A stretch of DNA of 64,000 nucleotides from Amycolatopsis rifamycinica (GCF_000695625.1 NZ_JMQI01000024.1:124001-188000); one strand, 5' to 3'. Shown: positions 7,906 through 16,657, numbered from the stretch's first letter. Notes: generated from the letters alone by a model not told the origin. Program-made: numbers and translations.

Positions 7906-8950
7906 ATGAGCGTCGAGATCGGCGTGGCGACCCTGGGCGACCGGCAGCCGCGGACGGTGGACGGCCGGGAGGTGACCGAAGCCGCCCGCCTCGCGCAGAT
8001 CGTGGACCTCGGCGTGCAGGCCGACGAGGAAGGTCTCGACGTCTTCGGCGTCGGCGAGCACCACAGCGGGGACTTCGCCGTGTCGTCGCCCGTGCCCGTG
8101 CTCGCCGCGGTGGCCGCGCGGCCACCCGGATCCGGCTGACCAGCGGCGTGACGGTGCTGAGCGTGCACGACCCGGTCCGGGTGTACCAGGACTTCGCGAC
8201 GCTGGACCTGCTCAGCGGCGGACGCGCCGAGATCACCGCCGGGCGCAGCGCCTACCCGGAACCCTTCGCGCTGTTCGGGGTGGACATCGCGCGCTACGAC
8301 GAAGTGTTCGCCGAGAAGCTGGCGTTGCTGCTGCGGCTGCGCGAGGAACCCGTGCTGTCCTGGCGCGGCCGCGATCGGCCGCCGCTGGACCGGGCGGTCG
8401 TGGTGCCGCGCAGCGAGTCCCTCCCGGTCTGGATCGGCGCGGGCGGCTCACCGTCGAGCGTGGCGAGAGCCGGCGCGCTCGGGCTCCCCTTGATCCTCGG
8501 CTACCTGGGCGGCGACCCCGGCCACCTGCGGCAGCTGGCCGGCCTCTACCGCGCCGCGGACGGCAAGCCGGCCACGGCGACCGGCTCCGGGTCGGGGTCG
8601 CCGCGCACTACTTCGGCGCGGCCTCCGCGGCGGAGGCGGCCTCGACCTACCGCCACTACCACGACTTCCTGCGGCCCAAGCGGCCCGGCGGGAGCGGGTA
8701 CGCCGTGTCGCGGCCGGACTTCACCGACGGCACCGGACCGGACCGGCCGCTGATGATCGGCACCGCCGAGCACGTGGCGGAGAAGCTCGTGCGCCTGCAC
8801 GACGTCGTCGGCTACGACCGCGTCCAGCTGCTCGCCGACTGGGGTGGCCTGCCGCCCGGGCGGGTGCGCGAGTCCGTGCACCGGCTCGGCCGCGAGATCG
8901 CCCCCGCCGTCCGCGCCGCCATCGATCCCACCCGGAAGGAACCGGCATGA
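7906..8950 (+). pseudogene. LLM class flavin-dependent oxidoreductase, two frameshifts
   Basis: Three frames together encode one luciferase-like FMN oxidoreductase of about 348 residues. Frame 1 gives the N-terminus (MSVEIGVATLGDR to LAAVAAR, ending at the 8137 TGA). Frame 2 continues from TRIRLTSGVTVLSVHDP, including LLSGGRAEI. Frame 3 resumes with RLRVGVAAHYFG and ends at 8950. One extra G near 8121 and another near 8571 would each turn GG into GGG and restore a single frame matching the family throughout. The stop overlaps the next start as ATGA, so the operon layout is intact. Sequence error or recent inactivation are both possible. Confidence 0.8.
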
Positions 8951-9582
8951 ACCTCGAACCCCTGTCTCCCGACAACGCGACCGTCGTGCTCGTCGACCAC
9001 GCCGTCGGCTTCGCGAACCTGCTGCGCTCACACGATCTGCGCGAGCACGTGAACAACGTGGCCGGCCTGGCCAAGACCGCGAAGCTCTACGGCGCCGGCC
9101 TGGTCGTCACCAACGGCGAGCCGGCCAAGCCCTCCGGGCCGCTCTACCCCGAGCTGCTCGCCGTGCTCGGCGACCAGCCGGTCATCGAGCGCGCGACCGC
9201 CTTCGACGCGTTCCTCGACCCGGCCTTCCGGGCCGCCGTCGAGGCCACCGGCCGCCGCCGGCTGCTGATCGGCGGGATCGCCACCGACGGGTGTGTCCTG
9301 CAGACGGCCCTGGGCGCGCTGCGCGCCGGCTACGAGACGTACGTGGTGGCCGACGCGACCGCCAGCACGAGCAAGGAAGCCCACGACACGGCGATCCAGC
9401 GCATGGTGCTGTCCGGCGTCGTCCCGGTCACCTGGTGGTCGATCGCCGCGGAGTTCCAGCTGGAACCCCGCTTCGCGGACTCGCCGATCCGCACCCGGCT
9501 GATGAGCGAGTTCCAGCCCGCGATGACCATGAGCGGCCGCACGTTCTTCGCCGGCGTCGCCCAGGGGCGCAGCGCCTCCTGA
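8947..9582 (+). CDS. Isochorismatase-like cysteine hydrolase
   Basis: A 211-residue hydrolase of the isochorismatase superfamily, closest in look to YcaC-type proteins. The catalytic Asp is in VVLVDHAVGF (about residue 17), a Lys is expected near KTAKLYGAG, and the nucleophilic Cys is in GGIATDGCVLQTA (about residue 117). The family hydrolyses amide or ester bonds of small molecules, and the exact substrate cannot be read here. Its start overlaps the preceding flavin oxidoreductase stop (ATGA), so both belong to the unit controlled by the divergent TetR. Confidence 0.88.
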   Translation: MNLEPLSPDNATVVLVDHAVGFANLLRSHDLREHVNNVAGLAKTAKLYGAGLVVTNGEPAKPSGPLYPELLAVLGDQPVIERATAFDAFLDPAFRAAVEATGRRRLLIGGIATDGCVLQTALGALRAGYETYVVADATASTSKEAHDTAIQRMVLSGVVPVTWWSIAAEFQLEPRFADSPIRTRLMSEFQPAMTMSGRTFFAGVAQGRSAS

Positions 9583-9674
9583 CGGGTCGTGGCGTACGGC
9601 GGCGGACGATATCCGGGGTCGGAGAAGCCCTCCAGATCAGGCTGTACGGACAGGGGCCCCTTTCGCAAGGTGTC

Positions 9675-10481
9675 TCATTCGGACAGAAGACGGGCGAAGA
9701 AAGCGGTGACCGGCGGTCGTGTTCCCGCGGCGCTGTGGCCCACGCCGGGGACCACGACCTTCTCCACGGCGGTGCCGTGGCGGCGCAGGCTCTCGGCGAG
9801 CCGGTCGAGCTGTTCCGGCCGGCTGTGGCCGTGGTCGCCCATGGCGGCCAGGTCGGCCCGCCCGTCGTCGTCGCCGCCGATGACGAGCAGGACCGGCACC
9901 CGGGCGACCGCGCCGGGATCCACGGTGACCCCGAACCGCTGCCGGGTGTCGCCGGTGCCTTCCGGCCAGGCGCGCGAGTCGTCGAGCAGCGTCACGCCGC
10001 CGGGGGCGCCGACCGCGACGGCGGCGACCCGGTCCGGGTGGAGGTACAGGAAGCGGTGGGCGAACTGGCCACCGCCGGAGTGCCCGCACAGCAGCACGCT
10101 GCCGACGCGCGCGTTCCACCGGAACCGCACCTGCTCCAGGATGTCCAGCAGCACGAGGTCGAACCGGATGCCGTGGGCGTCGAGCAGCTTGTAGCCGTCG
10201 ACGTCGTCCGGATCGTCGATGCCGACCGGGAACAGCGGGATCACCACGATCAGGCGGTGGCGTTCCGCGAAGGGGATGAACCCCTCGCGCAGCTCTCCGA
10301 CGCTGCGGCCGGTGCCGTGCACGGCCACCAGCACCGGCAGTTCGGCGTCCGGGGTCCAGCTCGTCGGCACGTAGACGCAGTAACTGCACCGCGGCTCGCC
10401 CGGCGCGGCGAAGAAGGGCGAGCGTTTGGTCAGCAGCCGGCGGCCGGGGTGGGTGGCGGGCAGGTCCGCGACCCGGATCAC
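9675..10481 (-). CDS. Alpha/beta hydrolase
   Basis: A 268-residue alpha/beta-hydrolase without signal peptide. An HGTG oxyanion motif lies near residue 55, the nucleophile elbow GHSGGGQ near residue 136, an Asp in GGDDDGR and a His in PGVGHSAAG near residue 250. The fold resembles the PHB-depolymerase-like esterase group. It is the last gene of the minus-strand operon and overlaps the DUF4387 stop by four bases. Its hydrolytic role in this catabolic unit (ester, lactone or thioester) is unknown. Confidence 0.85.
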   Translation of the reverse strand: MIRVADLPATHPGRRLLTKRSPFFAAPGEPRCSYCVYVPTSWTPDAELPVLVAVHGTGRSVGELREGFIPFAERHRLIVVIPLFPVGIDDPDDVDGYKLLDAHGIRFDLVLLDILEQVRFRWNARVGSVLLCGHSGGGQFAHRFLYLHPDRVAAVAVGAPGGVTLLDDSRAWPEGTGDTRQRFGVTVDPGAVARVPVLLVIGGDDDGRADLAAMGDHGHSRPEQLDRLAESLRRHGTAVEKVVVPGVGHSAAGTRPPVTAFFARLLSE

Positions 10482-10792
10482 GAGCGCTCGATCGGCAGGC
10501 GGGCGAGCGGAACGTGGTGCTGTCCCGCATGAACGTCGCGGTCCCGGAGCGAGCCCTGGCCGACCGGGCGCGGGAAGGAGATCTTCACGACGTTGAGCGA
10601 CGGGATCCGGAACAGCCGGACGCTGCCTTCGTCGACGCGGTAGAGCTGCGCGATCACCCCCGCGTCCACCAGGTCCGCCGCGATGCGGTAGCCCTGTTCG
10701 TCGCGCATGAACAGTTCCATGGTGACCCAGAACGGGCCCGCGTTCTTGGAACGGACCTCGTGGGCGAGATCCGCCAGAGTGCGCTCAGGCAT
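10478..10792 (-). CDS. DUF4387 domain protein
   Basis: A 104-residue protein with the DUF4387 pattern: LAHEVRSKNAGPFWVTMELF at the N-terminus, then a small alpha/beta body. Proteins of this family usually lie beside AtuA-type (DUF1446) genes, as here, where the two overlap by eight bases. The pair probably forms two subunits of one enzyme. The reaction is not established to my knowledge. Confidence 0.88.
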   Translation of the reverse strand: MPERTLADLAHEVRSKNAGPFWVTMELFMRDEQGYRIAADLVDAGVIAQLYRVDEGSVRLFRIPSLNVVKISFPRPVGQGSLRDRDVHAGQHHVPLARLPIERS

Positions 10793-12155
10793 GGGTCTTC
10801 TCCCCCGGTTCGGTGCGGAACAGCTCGGCGGGATCGGCGCAGTCGACGACGTGGTTCAGCGCGAACTCGTACGCCGCGCCGCGCTCGATCTCCGCCGGGG
10901 AGAACGGGAACGCCAGGCTCGGCAGGTAGTCCATCCCCGGGGCCGGCAGGTGCAGCATCAGCGGGTTGGCGACCTTGGCGATCGCCGTGGCGGTCGCCTG
11001 GTCCGGGGCGTTGACGAGCAGCATCACCCCCACCTCGCGCGGTGGCCCGCTCTCGGGTTCGAGGTCGTCCAGCACCGCGTTGTGGCCGTAGAGCCGGAGG
11101 TCGAAGGCGTACTCGTCGTCCGCCAGCTCCAGCGTCTGGCGCACCCGCTGGGCGATCAGCGCGCGCATCAGCTCCGCCCAGGCGTCGACGTCCGCGAGGA
11201 TGCGGGGGTCCCGGATCGCCGAGAACGACACCGTTTCGTACCCGGTGATCCGGGCGCCCTCCAGTTTGATCGTGTACTGGCCGGCGACGTGGAACCGCGA
11301 ACCCTCGACGCGGACGATCCGGTCGTCGACCGCCGTGTACCGCGCGTCCCGGACGTCGAGGGTGCCCGCGGGCTCGCGCATTTCGAACGGGTCCGCGGTC
11401 TCGTAGAGCATGTGCGCGGCCACCGAAATCGGCGTGCACGACACCGCGGGGTCGAGCGGCTCGATGGTGAAGCCGTCGGCGTCGATGGTGGCGAGGACCC
11501 CGCCCGCGCGCGGGTTGCTCGTGCACTGACCGCCGCATTCGATGATCTTCGCCGCGTGCCACGTGGGTCCGGCCGGCATGCCCATCATCAGCGGGTAGGC
11601 GGCCGCGACCGCCGTGTCGGTCGCGCGGCCGGCCAGCACGACCTGGGCGCCCGCGCGCAGCGCCTCGACGATCGGTTCGTGGCCCATCGCCCCGACGATG
11701 TGCGTGCAGCTTTCGAGGGTCTCGGCGTCGAGCTCGCCCAGGGGCGGCAACGGGTGGATGCGGTCCAGGTACTCCTTTAGGCCGGCGGCGTTCTGCTCGC
11801 TGTAGATCCGGGCGATCCTGAGGTCCAGGCCTTCTTCCGCCAGCACCCCGGCGGCGATCCCGGCGACCCAGTCGACGCCGGCGTCGGTCCCGCTCGTGCC
11901 GCAGGAGCCCACGATCACGGGAATCCCCGCGCGCGCGGCGGCCGTGAACAGGCTGCGCAGGTCACGCGCCACCGCCTTGGCCGTCGTCTTGGCCGTCGCG
12001 GCGCCGAGGTAGTACGGGCCGGAGTCGGTGGACCCGCCGTCGATGCTGATGACGTCGGCGCCCAGGGCGATGCCGCGCTCGACCGTCGCGTGGTCCCAGC
12101 CGGCGCCGAGCATGCCGCTCGGCGCCAGGACGCGCACTGTCTCCATGTTCCTCAT
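10785..12155 (-). CDS. AtuA-family (DUF1446) acyclic terpene utilisation-like protein
   Basis: A 456-residue cytoplasmic protein of the AtuA/DUF1446 family. Family-like stretches are VLAPSGMLGAGWD, DVISIDGGSTDSGPYYLG, VGSCGTSGTDAGVDW, VLAGRATDTAVAAAYPL and IIECGGQCTSNPR. AtuA is needed for acyclic terpene (citronellol) catabolism in Pseudomonas, but many homologues sit in unrelated carboxylate pathways. The start at 12155 makes an ATGA overlap with the dehydrogenase; an in-frame ATG at 12146 is the alternative. No other atu genes (carboxylase, CoA ligase) are present, so a terpene role is doubtful. Confidence 0.88.
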   Translation of the reverse strand: MRNMETVRVLAPSGMLGAGWDHATVERGIALGADVISIDGGSTDSGPYYLGAATAKTTAKAVARDLRSLFTAAARAGIPVIVGSCGTSGTDAGVDWVAGIAAGVLAEEGLDLRIARIYSEQNAAGLKEYLDRIHPLPPLGELDAETLESCTHIVGAMGHEPIVEALRAGAQVVLAGRATDTAVAAAYPLMMGMPAGPTWHAAKIIECGGQCTSNPRAGGVLATIDADGFTIEPLDPAVSCTPISVAAHMLYETADPFEMREPAGTLDVRDARYTAVDDRIVRVEGSRFHVAGQYTIKLEGARITGYETVSFSAIRDPRILADVDAWAELMRALIAQRVRQTLELADDEYAFDLRLYGHNAVLDDLEPESGPPREVGVMLLVNAPDQATATAIAKVANPLMLHLPAPGMDYLPSLAFPFSPAEIERGAAYEFALNHVVDCADPAELFRTEPGEKTHA

Positions 12156-13093
12156 TTCTCTCCGTTGACCACGAACCGGCCCCGGCCCGCGAGGGCGGCG
12201 ACCAGTTCCTCCGCGCCGCGCCGGCCCGCGGCCCGGCGGGCTTCGGCCGTCTGCCCGGCCAGGTGGGAATAGACGACGATCCCGGGCACCCCGCGCAGCG
12301 GACTGCCCTCGGGCAGCGGCTCTTCGCGCACGACATCGAGCGCCGCGCCCGCGATTTCGCCGGTGCGGACCGCCGTGACCAGCGCATCCTCGTCGACGAT
12401 CGCGCCTCGGGCGGTGTTGACCAGCAACGCGGCCGGCTTCATCAGCTTGAACGCCGAAGCGTCCAGCAGTCCGCGCGTCCGCTCGGTCAGTGCCGTGTGG
12501 ACGGATACATAGTCCGAAGTAGACAGTAGCTCGGGCAGTTCGACGAACCGGACGTCCGGACCCCGCAGGCGGGACGTGCAGAGGACGGTCATGCGGAAGG
12601 CGCGTGCCAGCGGGACCACCGCCCGCGCCGAGGCCCCGAAGCCGATGAGGCCGAGGGTCGAACCGCGCAGTTCGTGCCCGTCCTCGCGCGGCCAGTCCCC
12701 CCGCGCCACCCCGGAAGCGGACTGCACGAGCCGCCGGGCCCCCGCGAGCAGCAGGCCGAGGGTGTACTCGGCCACGGCGTTGGCGTTGACGCCGGGCAGG
12801 GTGCTGACCGTGATCCCGAGCCGGGCCGCGGCGGAGACGTCGATGGAGTCGTACCCCACGCCGGTCCGCACGATGACGCGCAGCCGCGGCGCGCGGGCGA
12901 GAACGTCTCCCGTCAGCGGTTCGTTGGCCACCAGGGCCGCGTCGATGCCGGCGAGGGCGGTCACGAGGTGCGCGGGATCGCGACGGCCGGTCATGGGCAG
13001 GTGGACGGTTTCCAGGCCCGCACGCGTCAGGAACAGGTCGACGTCGTCGCCGGGACGCAGGTAGTCCGTGGTGATCAGCACGCGCCCGGTCAC
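12152..13093 (-). CDS. D-2-hydroxyacid dehydrogenase (phosphoglycerate dehydrogenase-like)
   Basis: A 313-residue NAD(P)-dependent D-isomer-specific dehydrogenase. The cofactor domain carries LGLIGFGASARAVVPLA, where the usual third glycine is replaced, followed by the catalytic Arg in NTARGAIVDE, Glu in DVVREEPL and His in YSHLAG. Family members interconvert 2-hydroxy and 2-keto acids. The GTG start at 13093 overlaps the MFS stop (GTGA). Within the operon it probably oxidises or reduces the imported hydroxy acid, inferred from position. Confidence 0.88.
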   Translation of the reverse strand: MTGRVLITTDYLRPGDDVDLFLTRAGLETVHLPMTGRRDPAHLVTALAGIDAALVANEPLTGDVLARAPRLRVIVRTGVGYDSIDVSAAARLGITVSTLPGVNANAVAEYTLGLLLAGARRLVQSASGVARGDWPREDGHELRGSTLGLIGFGASARAVVPLARAFRMTVLCTSRLRGPDVRFVELPELLSTSDYVSVHTALTERTRGLLDASAFKLMKPAALLVNTARGAIVDEDALVTAVRTGEIAGAALDVVREEPLPEGSPLRGVPGIVVYSHLAGQTAEARRAAGRRGAEELVAALAGRGRFVVNGEK

Positions 13094-14352
13094 AGCGCAC
13101 GCCCCGTGGCCGACCGGCGCTGCAGGACATCGACGCGCGCGACCGCCAGCACGGCGAGGAGCGCGACGGCCGCGACGTGGAGCAGCAGCAGGGGCCAGCC
13201 GGTCAGGTCGACCAGGCCGCCGATCAGCGCCGGGCCGAGGAAGCCGCCGCCCACCCAGCCGACGGTGTAGAGCCCGGTGTAGGTCCCGACCACGCGGGTG
13301 GACGGGGCGAGGTTCCACAGCACGACGACCGCGTTGACCAGGAACGCGGAGGCTCCCGCGGAGGCCACGCAGAGGCCGGTGACGACGCCGGCGGGGGTCG
13401 CCACCGCGGTGCCGAGCACCATGCCCGCCGCGAAGACCGTCATCCCGACGGCCATCACCCGCAGCCGGCCGAAGCGTTCGGCGAGCCTCGCCACCGGGTA
13501 GGCGGCCACGATGAAGGCCACCCCGCTGGGCAGGGCCAGCCCGCCCGCCTCGCCACGGGACAGGCCCAGCACCTCCATCCCGTAGGGCGTGATGAGCGCC
13601 CGCGAGGCGGCCCACGCGCCGCCGAAGAGGAGGATCGCCACGATGAGCAGCAGCCGGCTGCGGTCGCGGTCCCGGACGATGTCGAGCACGGTGTCCCGCA
13701 CCCGGGCGGTGGGTGCGGCCTGTTCGCGTTCCTCCTCGACGGCGCTCCGGTAGGCCGGCGACCGGCTGTCCCGCACGTTCGCGGCCAGCACGACCAGGGA
13801 CACCACCATCAGGACCGCGGGGATCGCGAACGACAGCTTCGGATACGTGTCGATCAGGAAGATGCTGATCAGGGCCGCGACCAGCACGGTGAGACTGGCC
13901 GCGATCTTGACGACCGCGTTCGCGCGGCTGCGCCGCTCGGGCGGGACGAAGTCCGGGAGCAGGGATTCGGCGATCGGCTTGAACGAGTTCGCGACCAGCG
14001 CGTAGCCGAACATCGTCAGGATCAGCAGCGGGAGCGACGCCGCGGCGTGCGGGATGAGCAGGAACAGCAGCGCCGCCACGGGCATGCCGACGACGAGGTA
14101 CGGGATCCGCCGGCCCCACGAGGTCCGCGTGCGGTCCGACCGGTTGCCCATCCACGGCTGGAGGAAGATGCCGAGGACGTTGTCCATCCCCATCAGCAGG
14201 CCGATCAGCGCGGCACTGCCGAGGTGCTCGCGCAGCAGCGGCGGCACCTGCGAGTCGTAGAGGTTCCACGTCGACTCCTGCGCGAAGACCGCCAGAGCGA
14301 CGAAGAACGTGATCCGCCCGGTCCGTGCGCGGGTGCTCGACGTCGTCGTCAT
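13090..14352 (-). CDS. MFS transporter (GPH/SLC45-like)
   Basis: A 420-residue twelve-helix MFS permease. The loop after helix 2 reads QPWMGNRSDRTRTSWGRRIP, characteristic of GPH/sucrose-type cation symporters. The ATG at 14352 is favoured: the predicted promoter puts transcription initiation at or beside this A, implying a leaderless message. An upstream in-frame TTG at 14361 is less likely. It heads the five-gene operon and probably imports the sugar acid or hydroxycarboxylate the operon degrades. Confidence 0.88.
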   Translation of the reverse strand: MTTTSSTRARTGRITFFVALAVFAQESTWNLYDSQVPPLLREHLGSAALIGLLMGMDNVLGIFLQPWMGNRSDRTRTSWGRRIPYLVVGMPVAALLFLLIPHAAASLPLLILTMFGYALVANSFKPIAESLLPDFVPPERRSRANAVVKIAASLTVLVAALISIFLIDTYPKLSFAIPAVLMVVSLVVLAANVRDSRSPAYRSAVEEEREQAAPTARVRDTVLDIVRDRDRSRLLLIVAILLFGGAWAASRALITPYGMEVLGLSRGEAGGLALPSGVAFIVAAYPVARLAERFGRLRVMAVGMTVFAAGMVLGTAVATPAGVVTGLCVASAGASAFLVNAVVVLWNLAPSTRVVGTYTGLYTVGWVGGGFLGPALIGGLVDLTGWPLLLLHVAAVALLAVLAVARVDVLQRRSATGRAL

Positions 14353-14359
14353 GCCGGTC

Positions 14360-14389
14360 AACCTACTTTTGCTATAGCAAGAACGTCAA
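14360..14389 (-). promoter_or_regulatory. Promoter of the MFS-AtuA operon with operator in its spacer
   Basis: On the minus strand TTGACG (14389-14384), an 18-base spacer and TAGGTT (14365-14360) form a good promoter. The perfect palindrome TTGCTATAGCAA (14369-14380) lies wholly inside the spacer, so a bound protein would block polymerase. The start predicted from the -10 is close to 14352, the translation start. Confidence 0.55.
14369..14380. promoter_or_regulatory. GntR-type operator palindrome
   Basis: TTGCTATAGCAA is a perfect 12-base palindrome between the divergent MFS operon and the GntR gene. Size, AT-richness and position suit a FadR/GntR half-site pair. The GntR gene itself shows TACAGT at 14419-14424, seven bases before its ATG and without a ribosome site, so its message may also be leaderless. 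Confidence 0.6.
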
Positions 14390-14430
14390 GTAACTCTTAA
14401 TAGCTTTGTTGTGGCAGATACAGTGACGCC

Positions 14431-15168
14431 ATGGCGAGTGAGACGTTGAAGGGCCTGACGGCCGAGACGCTGGCCGACCGGGCGTACCGCGCCATCCGCG
14501 ACGCGGTCACGACCGGCGAGCTGCGGCCGGGGCAGAAGGTCACCGAACGCGGGCTCGCCGAGCGGCTGTCGGTGAGCCCAACACCGGTGCGCGAGGCCAT
14601 CCGGCGCCTCGAGCAGGACGGCCTCCTCGAGCGCACCGGACCGCGGACGGTCCAGGTGACGGCCGTCGGGGACGCCGCGATCCAGGACCTGGCCGAGGTG
14701 GAGGTGGCCCTGCGGGGCATGGTGGCCCGCTTCGCCGCGCGGCACGCCTCCCCGGCCCAGCTGGACCAGCTCGACGCCGTGCTCGACGAAGCCGACGACC
14801 TGCTGATCGTCATCAAGCAACGGCAGCAGGCCGGGCAGGAGGTGGCCCGGCACCTGGACCGGCTGCTCGACGCCATGCAGCGCTTCAACGAGGGCGTCGA
14901 GGCGTGCGCCCACAACCCGGTGCTCGTGCGCCTGCTCGGCCAGACGCGGGTGTTCTCCTGGCCGGAGCGGCGGGCGCGGCTGATCGAGCGCATCGCCGAG
15001 GACGACCGGTTCGGCCTGGATCGCTACGGGAGCCACCGGGCGCTCGTGCGCGCGTTGCGGGCAGGCGACTCGGCGGCGGCCGAGGCACTGGTCATCGAGG
15101 ACGCCCGGGGCGGGCTGAGCGACCTGCTCGCCGCGCCCGCCACACCGGCGACCGCCGACCGGACGTGA
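14431..15168 (+). CDS. GntR family transcriptional regulator
   Basis: A 245-residue regulator with an N-terminal winged helix (about residues 12-78: AYRAIRDAVTTGELRPGQ, VSPTPVREAIRRLEQDGLLER) and a helical FCD-like effector domain. FadR-subfamily members respond to carboxylic acids. The gene is divergent from the MFS-AtuA operon and shares the TTGCTATAGCAA operator, so it is the likely repressor of that catabolic unit with a pathway acid as inducer. Confidence 0.9.
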   Translation: MASETLKGLTAETLADRAYRAIRDAVTTGELRPGQKVTERGLAERLSVSPTPVREAIRRLEQDGLLERTGPRTVQVTAVGDAAIQDLAEVEVALRGMVARFAARHASPAQLDQLDAVLDEADDLLIVIKQRQQAGQEVARHLDRLLDAMQRFNEGVEACAHNPVLVRLLGQTRVFSWPERRARLIERIAEDDRFGLDRYGSHRALVRALRAGDSAAAEALVIEDARGGLSDLLAAPATPATADRT

Positions 15169-15246
15169 GCGGTCGTCCCCGCCCGAGGTCGGCGGCGCTC
15201 AGCGCCGGGGTGCCGCCGGTGTCGGGGAACGCGCTGCCGTCCCGGC

Positions 15247-15463
15247 GGCCGTCTTCGGCCGGGACCGGCTCCGGCCAGCCCGAAGCCGCTCACGCCGCCA
15301 CCCGCGACCCAGCGGCCATCTTCGGCCCGGAACCGCTCCGGCCGGACCGCCAGACCGACCGGGCCGAAGCCGGGCCGCGCCGCCACCCGCGACCCAACGG
15401 CCATCTTCGGCCCGGAACCGCTCCGGCCGGACCGCCAAACCGGCCAGGCCGGAGCCGCTCATG
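15247..15463. repeat. Imperfect 85-base tandem repeat between convergent genes
   Basis: Two copies of an 85-base unit start at 15294 and 15379. Their first 65 bases differ at only a few positions, centred on GGCCATCTTCGGCCCGGAAC. A third, degenerate copy around 15247-15293 lacks about 18 bases. The last copy runs into the stop codon of the dehydrogenase gene, so part of the unit derives from its 3' end. The GC-rich self-complementary pieces could also act as terminators for the converging GntR and dehydrogenase genes. Confidence 0.6.
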
Positions 15464-16553
15464 CCGTCACCCGCGGCCCGGCGGCGATCCGCGCGGCGAT
15501 CGCCGCGCCGAGGCCCTCGGTCGTTCCCGGTCCGCCGAGGTCGGGGGTGAGGGCGCCGGGCTGCTCGTCGAGCACGCTTTCGATCGCGGCGACGATCCGG
15601 GCGGCGGCGGACGGCTCGCCGAGGTGGTCGAGCATCATGGCGCCGCTCCAGATCTGGCCGATCGGGTTGGCGATCCCCCGCCCGGCGATGTCGGGGGCCG
15701 AGCCGTGGACCGGCTCGAACAGGCTCGGCCAGGTGCGGTCCGGGTTGATGTTGGCGCTCGGCGCGATGCCGATCGTGCCGGTGCAGGCCGGCCCGAGGTC
15801 GGACAGGATGTCGCCGAAGAGGTTGCTGGCCACGACGACGTCGTACGCCTGGGGCCGGAGCACGAACTTGGCCGCGAGGATGTCGATGTGGTCCTTGTCC
15901 GCGGTGACTCCGGGGTAGCGGGTGGCCATCTCGGCCGCGCGCTCGTCCCAGTACGGCATGGAGATCGAGATGCCGTTGCTCTTGGTCGCCCAGGTCAGGT
16001 GCCTGCGCGGCCGGGCGGCGGCGAGGTCGAAGGCGTAGCGCAGGACGCGGTCGACGCCGGTGCGGGTCATCACCGTCTCCTGGAGCACGGTCTCCCGGTC
16101 GGTGCCCTCGAAGATCCGGCCACCGATGCTGGAGTACTCGCCCTCGGTGTTCTCGCGGACGACCAGGAAGTCGATGTCCCCGGGCCCGTGGTCCCGCAAC
16201 GGGCCGCGGACCCCGCGCAGCAGCCGGACCGGCCGCAGGTTGACGTACTGGTCGAAGCCCCGGCGGAACCGCAGGAGGCTGCCCCACAGCGAAACGTGGT
16301 CGGGCACCACCTCGGGCCAGCCGACCGCGCCGAAGAAAATCGCGTCGAAGCCGCCGAGCACGTCCTTCCAGTCCGGCGGCAGCATCTCGCCGTGCCGCGC
16401 CCAGTAGCCGGCGCAGGCGAATCCGAACTGGACGGTCTCGAGCTCGAACCCGTGGGCTTCGGCGGCCGCTTCCAGGCACCGCAGCCCTTCCGGGACGACC
16501 TCACGGCCGATGCCGTCACCCGGGACGACCGCGATGCGGTAACGCTGGGACAC
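15459..16553 (-). CDS. Tartrate/D-malate dehydrogenase (isocitrate/isopropylmalate dehydrogenase family)
   Basis: A 364-residue beta-decarboxylating dehydrogenase. VPGDGIGREV opens the fold, YVNLRPVRLL carries substrate-binding arginines, and LVVRENTEGEYSSIGGRIFEG is the signature separating tartrate/D-malate dehydrogenases from LeuB. Metal acids lie in SNLFGDILSDLG, and the C-terminal FEPVHGSAPDIAG is the NAD site. The GTG at 16553 has AGGAG seven bases upstream and directly precedes SQRYRIAVVPGDG. It probably oxidises tartrate or D-malate to a keto acid. The divergent LysR gene is the expected regulator. Confidence 0.9.
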   Translation of the reverse strand: MSQRYRIAVVPGDGIGREVVPEGLRCLEAAAEAHGFELETVQFGFACAGYWARHGEMLPPDWKDVLGGFDAIFFGAVGWPEVVPDHVSLWGSLLRFRRGFDQYVNLRPVRLLRGVRGPLRDHGPGDIDFLVVRENTEGEYSSIGGRIFEGTDRETVLQETVMTRTGVDRVLRYAFDLAAARPRRHLTWATKSNGISISMPYWDERAAEMATRYPGVTADKDHIDILAAKFVLRPQAYDVVVASNLFGDILSDLGPACTGTIGIAPSANINPDRTWPSLFEPVHGSAPDIAGRGIANPIGQIWSGAMMLDHLGEPSAAARIVAAIESVLDEQPGALTPDLGGPGTTEGLGAAIAARIAAGPRVTA

Positions 16554-16638
16554 GAGGTGCTCCTGTCGATCCGGTGGGGGTGCGCTTCCACCCTGATCCG
16601 CGGGGAACGCCACGACAAGAGCGCCTGAGGCAACCTAT

Positions 16639-16657
16639 CCTTTCGGTCAGGGAAAGG
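16639..16657. promoter_or_regulatory. LysR-type box (T-N11-A palindrome)
   Basis: CCTTTC, seven bases and GAAAGG form a perfect inverted repeat containing a T-N11-A pair (16642/16654), the classical LysR recognition pattern. It lies 11 bases before the LysR start and about 85 bases from the divergent dehydrogenase, fitting autorepression and activation of the target. Confidence 0.6.

Noticed and set aside
9648-9665. AGGGGCCCCT palindrome between convergent genes as a terminator
   Set aside because: The arms meet without room for a loop and the stem is only five pairs, so it is too weak to support a call.
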